From NCBI RefSeq assembly GCF_008000995.1, contig NZ_CP042828.1, forward strand, positions 620,001 to 684,000: a DNA stretch of 64,000 nucleotides. Reading direction: 5' to 3'. Shown piece after piece: positions 8,111 to 16,306 of this stretch. The notes below the pieces were generated by a model. The model was not told the DNA's origin. It did no database searches and worked only from the letters and a program-made list of their open reading frames with translations. The DNA comes from Ruania zhangjianzhongii. GTDB taxonomy: Bacteria > Actinomycetota > Actinomycetes > Actinomycetales > Beutenbergiaceae. Each line of letters opens with the position of its first letter. Position 1 is the stretch's first letter. A program made the translations under genes and the position numbers.

Positions 8111-9144
8111 GGAAGAAGCAAGACCTTCCCGAACGCCACGCCGTCGGCAAGGAGACGGTGACCTTCTCCGGCCTCGGTGAGCGGGAGGCGCTGGTGCACC
8201 ACCGCACCCACGGTGGCAGAGCAGACCAACGGCCAGACCCGCCGTCGCACATCGGCCATGATCACCGCCTTCTCCGCGGCCGGCCGGCCCCGCAGGCCGG
8301 TGCCGTGCACGGTGAGCCACTTGCCGAGCAGCCGGGCGAGGTTCAGCGTGCCCTTGGTGCCCTTCTGCATCCCGATGATGGCCAGGTGGCCGTGGGGGGC
8401 GAGCACGGAGATGTTCTGCTCCAGGTAGGCGGCGCCGATCGGATCGAGCACGGCGTCCACCCCGCGGCCGTCGGTGAGGTCGCGGACCCGCTCGACGAAG
8501 TCCTCGCTGCGGTGGTCGATCGCAGCGTCGGCGCCCAGCTCGAGGCAGCGGGCGGTGCGCTCCGGCCCGCCGGCGGTGGTGAGCACCCGGGCGCCGAGGG
8601 AGGTGAACAGCTGGAGCGCGATCGTGCCCACTCCGCCGGAACCGCCGTGGACGAGGAGGGTGCGGCCGGTGGCGAGTTCCTCGGGCGCGGTCTCGGGCGC
8701 GGTGTCGGACGCGGTGTCCGGCCGGATGAGCGCGGCCGGGCCGTCCAGACCAGGGATCGCCACCAGGTTGGACCACAGCGTGCCGAGCGCTTCCGGGAAG
8801 CTCGCGGCGTCGACCAGGTCGAGCTCGGCCGGGACCGGGAGGAGGTTGTCCGCGCGGGCGAGTGCGAGCTCCGCGTAACCACCGCCGTCGAGCAGCGCGC
8901 AGACCCTCTCGCCCACGGACCAGCCGGTGACGTCCGGGCCGAGTGCGCGGATCGTGCCCGAGACCTCCAGGCCCGGCCACTCCGCGGCCCCAGGTGGTGG
9001 TGGGTGCAGGCCCTGGAGCTGGAGCAGGTCGGCGCGGTTCACCCCGGCTGCGGCCACCTCGATCAGGACCTCACCAGTCCCGGGCTCGGGCTCGGGTACG
9101 TCAGCGGAGGTCAGGGAGCCGTCGGTGATCACCATGGCGCGCAT
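8104..9144 (-). CDS. NAD(P)H-quinone oxidoreductase, zinc-independent MDR family
   Basis: 346 residues from ATG 9144 (MRAMVITDG). It has the N-terminal GroES-like domain (ITDGSLTSADVPEPEPGTGEVLIEV begins it, then AGVNRADLLQLQG, a PIG3/QorA-type motif) and a Rossmann NADP-binding domain with HGGSGGVGTIALQL. The cysteine and histidine ligands of zinc alcohol dehydrogenases are absent, as expected for quinone oxidoreductases. A short Thr/Ala/Pro/Glu-rich insert (PDTASDTAPETAPEEL) sits just before the dinucleotide-binding motif and is unusual. Cytoplasmic; likely reduces quinones or other reactive carbonyls. Confidence 0.85.
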   Translation of the reverse strand: MRAMVITDGSLTSADVPEPEPGTGEVLIEVAAAGVNRADLLQLQGLHPPPPGAAEWPGLEVSGTIRALGPDVTGWSVGERVCALLDGGGYAELALARADNLLPVPAELDLVDAASFPEALGTLWSNLVAIPGLDGPAALIRPDTASDTAPETAPEELATGRTLLVHGGSGGVGTIALQLFTSLGARVLTTAGGPERTARCLELGADAAIDHRSEDFVERVRDLTDGRGVDAVLDPIGAAYLEQNISVLAPHGHLAIIGMQKGTKGTLNLARLLGKWLTVHGTGLRGRPAAEKAVIMADVRRRVWPLVCSATVGAVVHQRLPLTEAGEGHRLLADGVAFGKVLLLPV

Positions 9145-9233
9145 CTGGCCAGGATACGAACTAGACCGGTGGTAGACGCGCTGGACTCGGTTTGGGCGGC
9201 GAGCACGGCATGGGGAAGAATGGGCCGGCACCG

Positions 9234-9316
9234 GGAGGGTTGACAGAGCGGCCGAATGTGACGGTCTTGAAAACCGTTGTGCGAAAGCACCAAGGGTTCG
9301 AATCCCTTACCCTCCG
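9234..9316 (+). tRNA. tRNA-Ser (anticodon UGA)
   Basis: The acceptor stem GGAGGGT pairs with ACCCTCC at 9309-9315, discriminator G 9316. The anticodon stem ACGGT/ACCGT encloses CTTGAAA, with anticodon TGA at 9268-9270. A GTGC-GAAA-GCAC variable-arm hairpin marks a class II (serine) tRNA, and the T-arm is AAGGG-TTCGAAT-CCCTT. CCA is not encoded. Confidence 0.95.
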
Positions 9317-9377
9317 CCGATGAGACCGGGACGTAGACCGCGAGGGGACGCAGGTGAAGTCCAAGGGAGAGCAGGGG

Positions 9378-10283
9378 ATGCGGCGTCGCGCCGGTGCAGT
9401 GGTGCCGGTGGTGCTCGCGGCGTTGGTGTTGTTGCTCGGTGGCTGTGGGCCGGGTGAGAGAGATCTGCCGGAGCGGCCGGCGCTGGCCGAACTTCAGGTG
9501 ATCGACCTGTGTGCCCTCGCCCCGCCGGACCAGGTGACCGCCGAAGTCAGCGACGCTCTCGGGCGCGGCTGGATGCGCAGCACGCTGGGGGAGTGCTGGT
9601 TCACGTCGCCGAGCGGCGCGTTCTGGTTGAAGCTGGCGCCGGACGAGCTACCCGACCAGGTGGCCGAGGACGACCCGGAGGTGCCGGTCGAGGACGTGGA
9701 CGGCGGACGGATCCTGGACACCACAAGCCCGAGTGCGGACTGCTTGGAGCGCACTCTGGTCAGCGATGCCGACTACATCCTCCAGCTGAACGGCCCGGTC
9801 AGCGCCGGGGATGGTACCTGCGAGATTCTCGATGGCCTCGGGGAACTGGTGCTGGCCAACCTCGCGGCCGACGTGCCCACGATCGACTGGCCGGACGGGA
9901 CGAGTGGGACCGTCGACCTGTGCGCCGCCGTGGAGGAGCACGGGATCGGCGAGGCGCTCGGGATCGAGGATGAGGTGACGGTGCGGTCGGCGAACCACTT
10001 CGACTGCGCGGTGGGCGCGTCCTGGGACGTGGAGATCTCCTTTGACACTCGCGTGAGCCTGGCGGAGGGGAGCGAACAGACGCCAGCCGAGGTGGCTGGC
10101 CGCCCGGCGCTCTCGACCGACGGCGGATGCACCCTCGCGATCGACCTCGGCCAGAACCCGGTGCTCGCCGACATGATCGAGGACGGGCGGGACACCCTGG
10201 ATGTGAGCACCGACTCGGCCGATGTGGACTGCGCCGACCTTCCGGCCGCGCTGGAGGGGCTGGTGGGCTCGCTGGCGCACTGA
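9378..10283 (+). CDS. Lipoprotein with duplicated DUF3558-like halves
   Basis: 301 residues from ATG 9378; GTG 9354 behind GAGGGGAC is an equally possible start. An MRRR n-region, a leucine/valine core and the lipobox LLGGC give a secreted lipoprotein anchored at the first Cys. Two similar halves follow, each with a DLC motif (VIDLCALAPPDQVTAE and TVDLCAAVEEHGIGEAL) and paired cysteines, reminiscent of DUF3558 proteins of actinomycetes. No enzymatic motif is visible and the function is unknown. It lies just after tRNA-Ser(UGA). Confidence 0.75.
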   Translation: MRRRAGAVVPVVLAALVLLLGGCGPGERDLPERPALAELQVIDLCALAPPDQVTAEVSDALGRGWMRSTLGECWFTSPSGAFWLKLAPDELPDQVAEDDPEVPVEDVDGGRILDTTSPSADCLERTLVSDADYILQLNGPVSAGDGTCEILDGLGELVLANLAADVPTIDWPDGTSGTVDLCAAVEEHGIGEALGIEDEVTVRSANHFDCAVGASWDVEISFDTRVSLAEGSEQTPAEVAGRPALSTDGGCTLAIDLGQNPVLADMIEDGRDTLDVSTDSADVDCADLPAALEGLVGSLAH

Positions 10284-10286
10284 GGT

Positions 10287-10967
10287 TCAGAGTGTGGTCG
10301 GATCAGGCGCGGGCGCCTCGCGTCCGGTGGTGGAGCCGAAGCCGAGCCAGGTGTGCCGGTTGCGCCACCAGCACCAGCCGACCTTCGGAGCGTTGCGGCG
10401 CTCGCGGCCGTCCCGGCCGGTGCCGTTGCTGATCCAGACGGCGGGCGTGCGGGCGTCGTAGTTGCCGTTCGCCTTGCGCAGCCGGGAGCCGATCGTCATG
10501 AAGCACTGGTTGCGCGCGAGCGCATCGGCCTGCTGCAGCACCCAGTGGATCCCTTCGGTGAGCAGGAGGGGCGTCCGGTTTTTCCCGGTGAGCTCGGGCA
10601 GCGCTTCCTCGGGGCTCCAGTTGGCGAGGTGGTCGCCGCGGTCGAGGCCGTGCACGAGGTACATCGGTGCGTCGGGGATCTCGGCCGCATACGGGGTGAA
10701 CTGGTCCACATCGGGCATGTCCGTCACCACGAAGCCGGGCTTGTCGCCGCGGCGGAGGAGCGGGGTGAGGGCAGAGGCTGGTGCGAGGCTGTGATGGATC
10801 ACCAGGAGCGCGTCCTGGCGATCGGCGCCCGCCTGCGTGGTGAACGTGTGGAGATCGGCCGCGGACAGGCCGGCGGACTTGGTGATGCCGAGGGCGATCA
10901 GGTTCTCCGCCTGAGTGCGTAGCGCGGGGAGGCCGGGAGTGTGGTCGGCGGACGGAGTCTGGGGCAC
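10287..10967 (-). CDS. DUF5701 family protein
   Basis: 226 residues from ATG 10967. Recognizable DUF5701 features are an N-terminal helical part (LIALGITKSAGLSAADL), PMYLVHGLDRGDHLANWSPEEAL, a LLLTEGIHWVLQQ helix, and a C-terminal APKVGWCWWRNRHTWLGFGS block with the WC-(6)-TWLG pattern. Function in the literature is unknown to me. It is divergent from the TetR gene with the palindrome at 11006-11035 between them, so it is the likely target of that repressor. It is convergent with the lipoprotein gene, 3 bases apart. Confidence 0.75.
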   Translation of the reverse strand: MPQTPSADHTPGLPALRTQAENLIALGITKSAGLSAADLHTFTTQAGADRQDALLVIHHSLAPASALTPLLRRGDKPGFVVTDMPDVDQFTPYAAEIPDAPMYLVHGLDRGDHLANWSPEEALPELTGKNRTPLLLTEGIHWVLQQADALARNQCFMTIGSRLRKANGNYDARTPAVWISNGTGRDGRERRNAPKVGWCWWRNRHTWLGFGSTTGREAPAPDPTTL

Positions 10968-11005
10968 GTGCTCTCCTGATGCGACTGTGGGACGGGCTGG
11001 GTGTG

Positions 11006-11035
11006 TACTATGATGGTAAGTTTACTGTCATAGTA
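11006..11035. promoter_or_regulatory. TetR-type operator palindrome between DUF5701 and tetR
   Basis: A 30-base inverted repeat: the left arm TACTATGATGGTAAG and right arm TTTACTGTCATAGTA are almost perfectly complementary (two mismatched pairs). It lies in the 91-base gap between divergent genes and is much more AT-rich than its surroundings. Its size and position fit autoregulation by the adjacent TetR protein and control of DUF5701. Confidence 0.85.
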
Positions 11036-11058
11036 TTTATTCCGATGAGGTGAAGTCT

Positions 11059-11712
11059 GTGTCGAGCGGGTCTGCCGGGGGTGCTGTCCCTGGGTTGCGG
11101 GAGAGTAAGAAGCAGGCGACCCGGCAGCAGATCTCCGATCACGCGACCCGGCTGTTTCTCGCGCAGGGCTTCGAGCAGACAACCATCGCCGAGATCGCCA
11201 CGTCCGCCGGCGTGGCGGCGAAGACGGTGACGAACTACTTCGCGCGCAAGGAGGATCTCGCTCTCGACCGGCAGGACGAGTTCGTGAGCTCGCTGGCCGC
11301 GGCTGTTGCCTCCCGGCGCTCCGGTCAGTCCGCGCTCGCCGCACTGCGGACCGCGTTCGACGGCGCCGTCCAGGTGCAGGACCCGGTCGCCGGTTTCTCC
11401 GGGCCGAGCTTTGCCCGCATGGTCGCGCAGAGCCCAACGCTCACCGCGCGGCTGCGCCGGTTGCACGACGAGCGCGAGGTGGCGCTGGTCGAGGCGCTCG
11501 CTGATGCAGTAGGTAGGGGACCCGCCGATATCGAGGTGCGTACCGCGGGTGCGGTGCTCGGGGCGGTGCACCGGATCCTGTTCCAGCGGATCCAGGAGCT
11601 CACCCTCGGTGGGGAGCGCGCGGAGCTGATCGCGGACGCTGTTGCGGCGGATGCTGCGCAGGCCTTCGGCCTGCTCGAACCGGCTCTCGGCGAGTTCGCC
11701 GTAGCCCCCTGA
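11059..11712 (+). CDS. TetR/AcrR-family transcriptional regulator
   Basis: 217 residues from GTG 11059, placed behind GAGGTGA; GTG 11050 is an alternative. The N-terminal DNA-binding domain is clear: QISDHATRLFLAQGFEQTTI, then IATSAGVAAKTVTNYFARKE, with the TetR turn-helix and YF/K ending. The C-terminal ligand-binding part is helical (ALAALRTAFDGAVQVQ, AVLGAVHRILFQRIQE). The 30-bp palindrome immediately upstream should be its operator. The inducing ligand is unknown. A tRNA follows on the same strand. Confidence 0.88.
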   Translation: MSSGSAGGAVPGLRESKKQATRQQISDHATRLFLAQGFEQTTIAEIATSAGVAAKTVTNYFARKEDLALDRQDEFVSSLAAAVASRRSGQSALAALRTAFDGAVQVQDPVAGFSGPSFARMVAQSPTLTARLRRLHDEREVALVEALADAVGRGPADIEVRTAGAVLGAVHRILFQRIQELTLGGERAELIADAVAADAAQAFGLLEPALGEFAVAP

Positions 11713-11795
11713 GCGGTGCGGTGGGCGGGGTTGGAGGTCGTCGACGGCGGTGGTTCGCATCTGCTCGATCGGACCGCTATCCTGGATGCCGTCTA

Positions 11796-11884
11796 GGAGA
11801 CGTCGCATAGTCTGGTCTAGTGCGCATCCCTGCTAAGGATGTGACGGGGCAACCCGTCCGTGGGTTCAAATCCCACCGTCTCCG
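11796..11884 (+). tRNA. tRNA-Ser (anticodon GCU), integration site of the mobile element
   Basis: Acceptor arms GGAGACG (11796-11802) and CGTCTCC (11877-11883), discriminator G 11884. The anticodon arm CATCC-CTGCTAA-GGATG carries GCT at 11832-11834. A long GC-rich variable arm (ACGGGGCAACCCGT) marks a serine tRNA. The last bases of the gene, TCCCACCGTCTCCGC, recur at 31413-31427, and an integrase gene follows, so the tRNA 3' end is the attachment site. Confidence 0.95.
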
Positions 11885-11885
11885 C
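11871..11885. other. Left attachment core (attL) within tRNA-Ser(GCU)
   Basis: TCCCACCGTCTCCGC, from the T-arm to just beyond the discriminator base. Identical 15-mer at 31413-31427. Integration here keeps the tRNA intact. Confidence 0.85.
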
Positions 11886-11892
11886 AGCGAAG

Positions 11893-11923
11893 CCCCGGTT
11901 CCCCTCTTGGAACCGGGGTTTTT
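11893..11923 (+). terminator. Rho-independent terminator after tRNA-Ser(GCU), supplied by the element
   Basis: CCCCGGTTCC (11893-11902) and GGAACCGGGG (11909-11918) form a perfect 10-bp stem with loop CCTCTT, followed by TTTTT. It lies 9 bases after the tRNA and inside the element, replacing the original chromosomal terminator that now sits at 31923-31971. Confidence 0.92.
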
Positions 11924-12063
11924 CGTTGGTATGATGCGGTTTGCAGGCGGTGGCGTCGTACGCAGGAGTAGGCAGTGGATAGCACCGTGTGGCAGGAATA
12001 TCGCCCCAAAACTGCCACGTGACAGCCACCGTAGTTGGCCGGAGCGAGGGGCTGGAGGGCACG

Positions 12064-13239
12064 ATGGCGAGACCAGCGAAGTTGCCTCGTGGGATCAGTC
12101 TGCACGGCGATCGGTACCGCGTCAGGCTCTCCGTGGATGGAGTGATCCACTCGCTCGGCGTCTACGACACCCTCACGGATGCTCGCGCCGCGCTCACGCT
12201 CGCGCGGGCCGAGGAGGTGCGCGGCACATTTGTCCCGCCGGCGCAGGCGCGTGCGGAGCGGCGCGCGATGATCGAGCAGGCTGAGCGCGACGCGGTGACG
12301 CTCGCACAGTGGGCCGAGGAGTGGCTGGAGCATCTGGACGAGAAGGGTGGTGCGGAGTCCTCGATCGTCACGCATCGGTCGGTGCTCCGGGCGCACGTGC
12401 TGCCGGTGCTCGGTGACGCGCCGCTGATCGACATCGCGCCCGTCGACATCGATGAGCTGATCGCTGGGGTGCGGGCACTTCCGTCCAAGCGGAACCCGAA
12501 GGCGAAGGCCAACGGGGTGGCGCCGAACGTGCTGCGGACGCTGCGCGCGTGTCTGAATGTCGCGGTCAAGCGGGGGCTGCTCAGTGTGTCGCCGGTGCGG
12601 GCGGAGGCACCGGCCCGCCGGGTGCGCCCAGCCGATCCTGACGGGGACGTCGCGACGCCTGAGGAGGTGGCCGCGATGGCGGAGGCAATGCCGGCTCACT
12701 TGCGGATCGCGATCCCGCTGGCGTCCTGGTGCTCACTACGGCTGGGGGAGGTGCTGGGGCTGCAGCGGGGCGACCTGCAGCACCTGGACGATCCTGATCG
12801 CGCGGTGCTGCAGGTGCGGCGGCAGGTGAACTCGAAGGCGCCGGGTGCACCGCTGACGCCTCCCAAGGCGGAGAGCGTGCGGAGCATCGCGATCCCGTCG
12901 TTCATGCTCAATGACTTGCTGGAGCATCTCGAGGCTCACGTCGGCGGTGAGCGTGATGTGCCGGTGCTGACCCACCCCAAGCGGAAGCGAGAGCGAGTGT
13001 CACAGACGACGTTCGACCGTCACTGGCGTGCGGCGCGGGCTGCGGCCGGGCGGCCGACGTTCCGGTTCCACGATCTGCGCCACACCGGCCTGACGATGTA
13101 TGCCCAGCAGGGCGCCACGCTCGCCGAGCTCCTCCACCGCGGCGGCCACACCGATGTCTCCGTCGCCCTCCGCTACCAGCACGCGACGGCGGAGCGCGAC
13201 CGCGCACTGACGAAGCGGCTGGCAGCGGCTCTGGGATGA
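12064..13239 (+). CDS. int: Tyrosine-type site-specific integrase
   Basis: 391 residues from ATG 12064, behind GGAGGG. Order of domains: an arm-binding AP2-like N-terminus (about 1-60; RYRVRLSVDGVIHSLGVYDT), a SAM-like core-binding domain (75-190), and the catalytic domain. Catalytic residues visible are Arg in SLRLGEVLGL, Lys in PPKAESVRSI, HDLRH (His-x-x-Arg), GGHTDVS (His) and the nucleophile Tyr in LRYQHA. It lies 180 bases from the tRNA 3' end and should catalyse integration into, and with the excisionase at 16856 excision from, that site. A degenerate copy of its 3' end lies at 14497-14745. Confidence 0.95.
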   Translation: MARPAKLPRGISLHGDRYRVRLSVDGVIHSLGVYDTLTDARAALTLARAEEVRGTFVPPAQARAERRAMIEQAERDAVTLAQWAEEWLEHLDEKGGAESSIVTHRSVLRAHVLPVLGDAPLIDIAPVDIDELIAGVRALPSKRNPKAKANGVAPNVLRTLRACLNVAVKRGLLSVSPVRAEAPARRVRPADPDGDVATPEEVAAMAEAMPAHLRIAIPLASWCSLRLGEVLGLQRGDLQHLDDPDRAVLQVRRQVNSKAPGAPLTPPKAESVRSIAIPSFMLNDLLEHLEAHVGGERDVPVLTHPKRKRERVSQTTFDRHWRAARAAAGRPTFRFHDLRHTGLTMYAQQGATLAELLHRGGHTDVSVALRYQHATAERDRALTKRLAAALG

Positions 13240-13260
13240 CTTTCTGGTCCAACGAAACTC

Positions 13261-13293
13261 TGGTACTTTGGTACTTGGGTTCCGATCGGAACC
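13261..13293. promoter_or_regulatory. Operator-like repeats before the ribbon-helix-helix antitoxin
   Basis: Two adjacent TGGTACTT octamers (13261-13268, 13269-13276) are followed by the perfect 16-bp palindrome GGTTCCGATCGGAACC (13278-13293), ending 16 bases before the start codon at 13310. Ribbon-helix-helix proteins bind short repeats of this kind, so autoregulation is likely. Confidence 0.65.
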
Positions 13294-13309
13294 GCAGAGG
13301 AGAACTGCC

Positions 13310-13570
13310 ATGGCTACGGCAACCGCGCCGATCAAGGTCGATGCTGCGACGGACGAACTCGTGTCGCAAGCTGCTCACTTCATGTCGCGTTCGAAGAAGG
13401 ACATCGTCGACGCCGCCGTGCGCGAGTACATCGACGCACACCGCGACGAGATCAACGCAGGTGTCAAAGCAGCCCTCGGCCAGCTCAACGGTACGGACGC
13501 AGCCGCCGTCTCGATGATGACCGGCTTGAGCCCTGAGGAGCTCGACGACCTTGGCGGTCTGCCCGGCTGA
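13310..13570 (+). CDS. Ribbon-helix-helix antitoxin-like protein
   Basis: 86 residues from ATG 13310, with AGAGGAGA upstream. The N-terminal 45 residues fit a ribbon-helix-helix/TraY-like DNA-binding fold: beta strand PIKVDAATDEL, helix VSQAAHFMSRS, helix KKDIVDAAVREYIDAHRDEI. The C-terminal half (VKAALGQLNGTDAAAVSMM, LSPEELDDLGG) is acidic and probably binds a partner. Repeats at 13261-13293 look like its operator. The next gene begins at or before its stop codon. The combination suggests a type II toxin-antitoxin operon with a large, unrecognized second protein. Confidence 0.7.
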   Translation: MATATAPIKVDAATDELVSQAAHFMSRSKKDIVDAAVREYIDAHRDEINAGVKAALGQLNGTDAAAVSMMTGLSPEELDDLGGLPG

Positions 13571-13613
13571 GGTCGCACTGGGGCGTGTCGGTGCCTCCCC
13601 ATATGTTGAGTGC

Positions 13614-14387
13614 ATGGCTCGAAACTCCGCTGGTGTTCGCCCCACACGACGCAGCCTCGCCGATCTCAGCCAGGTGGTTCCTAACCTCGGCACTCCTCTC
13701 GACGAGCTCGACCATGTGGTGGTCACTGTCGCGCAGACGGTTCCAGAACAACGTCAGGCCGGTGGCGCACAGCGCATCCTCGCGCTGAAGGATCGCGTCT
13801 GGTTCAAGGTCAAGGTGGGCGATCAGCGCGCCGTCGTCACCGAATTGTCGGACAGTGAGCGGGCCGAGGACTACCCGCAGGGAGTGGGCAACTGGTGGAT
13901 CGGTGCGGCCGGTCATCGTCAGGCTGATAGTCCGCAGCGCGACTTCTACGACTCGATCACGCGTGAGTGCACGGCGGGGAAGGCCCTCTCCACGGTTGGC
14001 CTCCTTCCGACCGGGTGGGACTGGAAGCGCCTCACCGCCGAACGGGCCGTCGCTTGGCGTGTCGAGATGAAGCGCATGGTGATCCGCCTGATCGCGATGT
14101 CGTTGACGTCAGGCAAGGTGGCGGTCGCGGAGTTCCAGCGGCACAGAATCAAGGCGTTGGTTAGAGCGGACAATGGGCACGAGGCCTACTTGGCGATCAT
14201 CGCAGAGGGCATCCCGAACCCCGAGGTCTTCGCACTGTTGCTGGACTGTGTACCGGGAATCTCACCCGACGACTGGCAACTGGAGCCCTCACAGGTGGCC
14301 GAGCTGGATCCGTCGCGGGGCGAGATAGTCTGGTCGACCCTGTTCCCGCGCGAAGTCGCTAGCGCCATCCTCGCATTGGACGAATGA
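13614..14387 (+). CDS. Unrecognized protein, possible partner (toxin) of the preceding antitoxin
   Basis: 257 residues from ATG 13614; TTG 13551, overlapping the antitoxin stop, is another possible start and would couple the two genes. I do not recognize a family. Visible features: a tryptophan-rich N-terminal third (DRVWFKVKVGDQRAVVTEL, GVGNWWIGAAGHRQ), a mid-protein WDWKRLTAERAVAWRVEMKR, and a helical C-terminus ending EVASAILALDE. No signal peptide or membrane helix. Its position directly after an RHH antitoxin, inside an integrase-bounded cassette, is the only clue to function. At more than 250 residues it is far larger than usual type II toxins. Confidence 0.55.
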   Translation: MARNSAGVRPTRRSLADLSQVVPNLGTPLDELDHVVVTVAQTVPEQRQAGGAQRILALKDRVWFKVKVGDQRAVVTELSDSERAEDYPQGVGNWWIGAAGHRQADSPQRDFYDSITRECTAGKALSTVGLLPTGWDWKRLTAERAVAWRVEMKRMVIRLIAMSLTSGKVAVAEFQRHRIKALVRADNGHEAYLAIIAEGIPNPEVFALLLDCVPGISPDDWQLEPSQVAELDPSRGEIVWSTLFPREVASAILALDE

Positions 14388-14496
14388 CCGGCGGTGCTCC
14401 GGCTCCTTCGGTTCACGTCGCGGTGGGGATTCTCATGGTGGCGGTGCGACTGAGCGGCAGCACAGCGCCGATGCTCGCCCTACCAGGTGCAACCCG

Positions 14497-14745
14497 GAGC
14501 GGGTGTCACAGACGACGTTTTCGACCGCTACTGGCGCGCCGCCGGCGCCGCGGCTGGCCGCCCGAAGTTCCGGTTCCACGACCTACGCCACACCGGCCTG
14601 ACGATGTAGGCCAGCAGGGCTCAACCCTTGCCGCGCTGCTCACCGCGGTGGGCGCACCGATGTGTCAGTCGCGCTGCGTTACCAGCACGCCACTGCTGAA
14701 CGGGATCGGGCGCGGACGAAGGGGCTGGCAGCGGCGCTGGGGTAG
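14497..14745 (+). pseudogene. Degenerate C-terminal fragment of a tyrosine integrase
   Basis: Nucleotide-level duplicate of the 3' end of int (about 12993-13239): it reads ERVSQTTF, then after a one-base insertion DRYWRAAGAAAGRPKFRFHD, LRHTGLTM and a TAG stop, with further frame damage before an alignable AERDRARTKGLAAALG ending. Catalytic HxxR is present but the protein cannot be made. With int it forms a direct repeat flanking 13240-14496. Confidence 0.9.
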
Positions 14746-14819
14746 GCCCGTATGGAGATGTGGCCGAACGATGGATAGAACCCTTGCTCTCAGCCGATCA
14801 ATGTGTAAGGCTTTTATCC

Positions 14820-15404
14820 ATGAGGAGATTGGCTGATCTGCCTCCCACCTTCAGCACGGAGGTAGCGCTGACGCATGGGGTGCATCCGCGTGACCTCTAT
14901 GCCTGGCGCGACGAGGGCAGCATCCTCCAACTGTCCCGGGGAGTGTTCCGCCGGGCGGATGCTCTACCGGCGTCGTATCCCGACGCCCTGGCCGTGGCTT
15001 ACAGGACGCCTCGCGCGATCGTGTGTTGCGTGTCGGCGGCAGTGGTCCATGAACTGACAGACGAGATGCCGGCTACCACGCAGATCGCGGTCCCGAAGCG
15101 ATCTCATGCCCCGCAGATCGACTACCCGCCGGTGACGGTTTTCCGCTTCGAGGAGCGGACCTTCCCGGTGGGCTTGTCCTCGTTCGAGGCAGCCCCGGAT
15201 GAACGGGTACGGGTTTACGACGCTGCCAGGACTGTGACGGACCTGATGCGTTTCCGGCGCAGGTTTGGCGAGCCGGTGGCGCACGCTGCCCTGCACCGTT
15301 ACCTCGGCTCGGGTGGTCGCCCGGCGCTGCTGCTGGAGTACGCGCAGGCTCTCGGCGTTCTCGGACCGATGCGCGCAGCCCTCGATGTAGCGAGCGCCCG
15401 ATGA
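14820..15404 (+). CDS. abiEi: AbiEi family type IV antitoxin
   Basis: 194 residues from ATG 14820. AbiEi proteins are transcriptional repressors and antidotes of the AbiE abortive-infection pair. The N-terminal winged helix is visible (TFSTEVALTHGVHPRDLYAW, SILQLSRGVFRRA), then the C-terminal antitoxin domain (AVAYRTPRAIVCCVSAAVVH, TTQIAVPKR, RVYDAARTVTDLMRFRRRFG). The family helix RTVTDLMRFR, which follows the conserved Asp-Ala-Ala-Arg, is intact. It overlaps the next gene by four bases (ATGA), as is usual for AbiE operons. Confidence 0.88.
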   Translation: MRRLADLPPTFSTEVALTHGVHPRDLYAWRDEGSILQLSRGVFRRADALPASYPDALAVAYRTPRAIVCCVSAAVVHELTDEMPATTQIAVPKRSHAPQIDYPPVTVFRFEERTFPVGLSSFEAAPDERVRVYDAARTVTDLMRFRRRFGEPVAHAALHRYLGSGGRPALLLEYAQALGVLGPMRAALDVASAR

Positions 15405-16306
15405 GCCGACCGACACGAGCGAGTTCTGCTGGGCGCGCATACCTAGACCTGCAGAACCGCGCGCGCCGGGAGAGGCGGGGGACCCAAGAACTGCTGACGA
15501 TGTACGTCGTCGAAAGGTGGCTTGCGCGTCTCGCTCGTTCGCCGTATGTCGAGGACTTCGTACTGAAAGGCGGGATGCTGCTGGCCTCGTTCGGAACCCG
15601 ACGCCCGACCGTGGATGCCGACGCGCTTGCCCGGAACATGGCCGCCGACGCCGATGCGGTCGCTGAGCGAGTTGCCGAGATAGCAGCGCTTCCCGATCGG
15701 GACGACGGCGTCGAGTTCGACACCAGCAGTACCGCTACGGCTCCGATCCGTGAGGGAGCGCTCTACTCAGGAGTGCGGGTCACCATGGTTGCCCGACTTG
15801 CGACTGCTGCGGTCAAGCTCCGGCTCGATATCAACTTCGGTGATCCAGTGACACCGGCTCCGCGACTTGTCGAACTGCCCGCGCTTCGGCCCGGTGGTGA
15901 TCCGATCCGAGTCTTGGGCTATCCAGTTGAGACCGTGCTGGCCGAGAAGCTCGTCACAGCTATCGACCTGGGTATCGCCAACACACGAGTGCGGGACTTC
16001 GCTGACGTCTACGTTCTGACTGGGACCCAAACGGTCGAGAGCGTCGCATTTCGTGAAGCGCTCGAGGCTACGGCGGGGTTCCGCGGCGTCAGCCTGCGGC
16101 CACTGCACGACGCAGCACAGGGCCTGGCCGCTCTGCGTGCCTCCACGTACCAGGCTTACCGGCGCGGTCTCGGCGCCTCGGCGACGGACCTGCCTGAGTC
16201 GTTCCAGGAGACCGTCAGTGCGGCCGTTGCTTTCGTGGACCCGGTCGTCGGAGGACTGGGCGACCGTGCCGTCTGGAGTCCGTCGAGGCGTCAATGGGCT
16301 CCGTGA
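15401..16306 (+). CDS. abiEii: AbiEii/AbiGii family nucleotidyltransferase toxin
   Basis: 301 residues. AbiEii toxins are nucleotidyltransferases that arrest growth, several by modifying tRNA. Motif I is clear: FVLKGGMLLASF, then RPTVDADALARN, where the GG-x-L and D-x-D residues bind nucleotide and metal. Further family blocks are KLRLDINFGDP (an acidic residue of motif III) and VLAEKLVTAIDLG with RVRDFADVYVL, matching the conserved Lys and Asp-x-x-Asp region. The length is normal. Most homologues read RxTxDID, whereas here the second Asp is followed by Ala. Cotranscribed with abiEi. Confidence 0.88.
   Translation: MSRPTRASSAGRAYLDLQNRARRERRGTQELLTMYVVERWLARLARSPYVEDFVLKGGMLLASFGTRRPTVDADALARNMAADADAVAERVAEIAALPDRDDGVEFDTSSTATAPIREGALYSGVRVTMVARLATAAVKLRLDINFGDPVTPAPRLVELPALRPGGDPIRVLGYPVETVLAEKLVTAIDLGIANTRVRDFADVYVLTGTQTVESVAFREALEATAGFRGVSLRPLHDAAQGLAALRASTYQAYRRGLGASATDLPESFQETVSAAVAFVDPVVGGLGDRAVWSPSRRQWAP

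Noticed and set aside
8098-9243. 381-codon open frame antisense to the quinone oxidoreductase
   Set aside because: The minus-strand gene has all family motifs; the plus frame is compositionally biased and overlaps the tRNA-Ser start.
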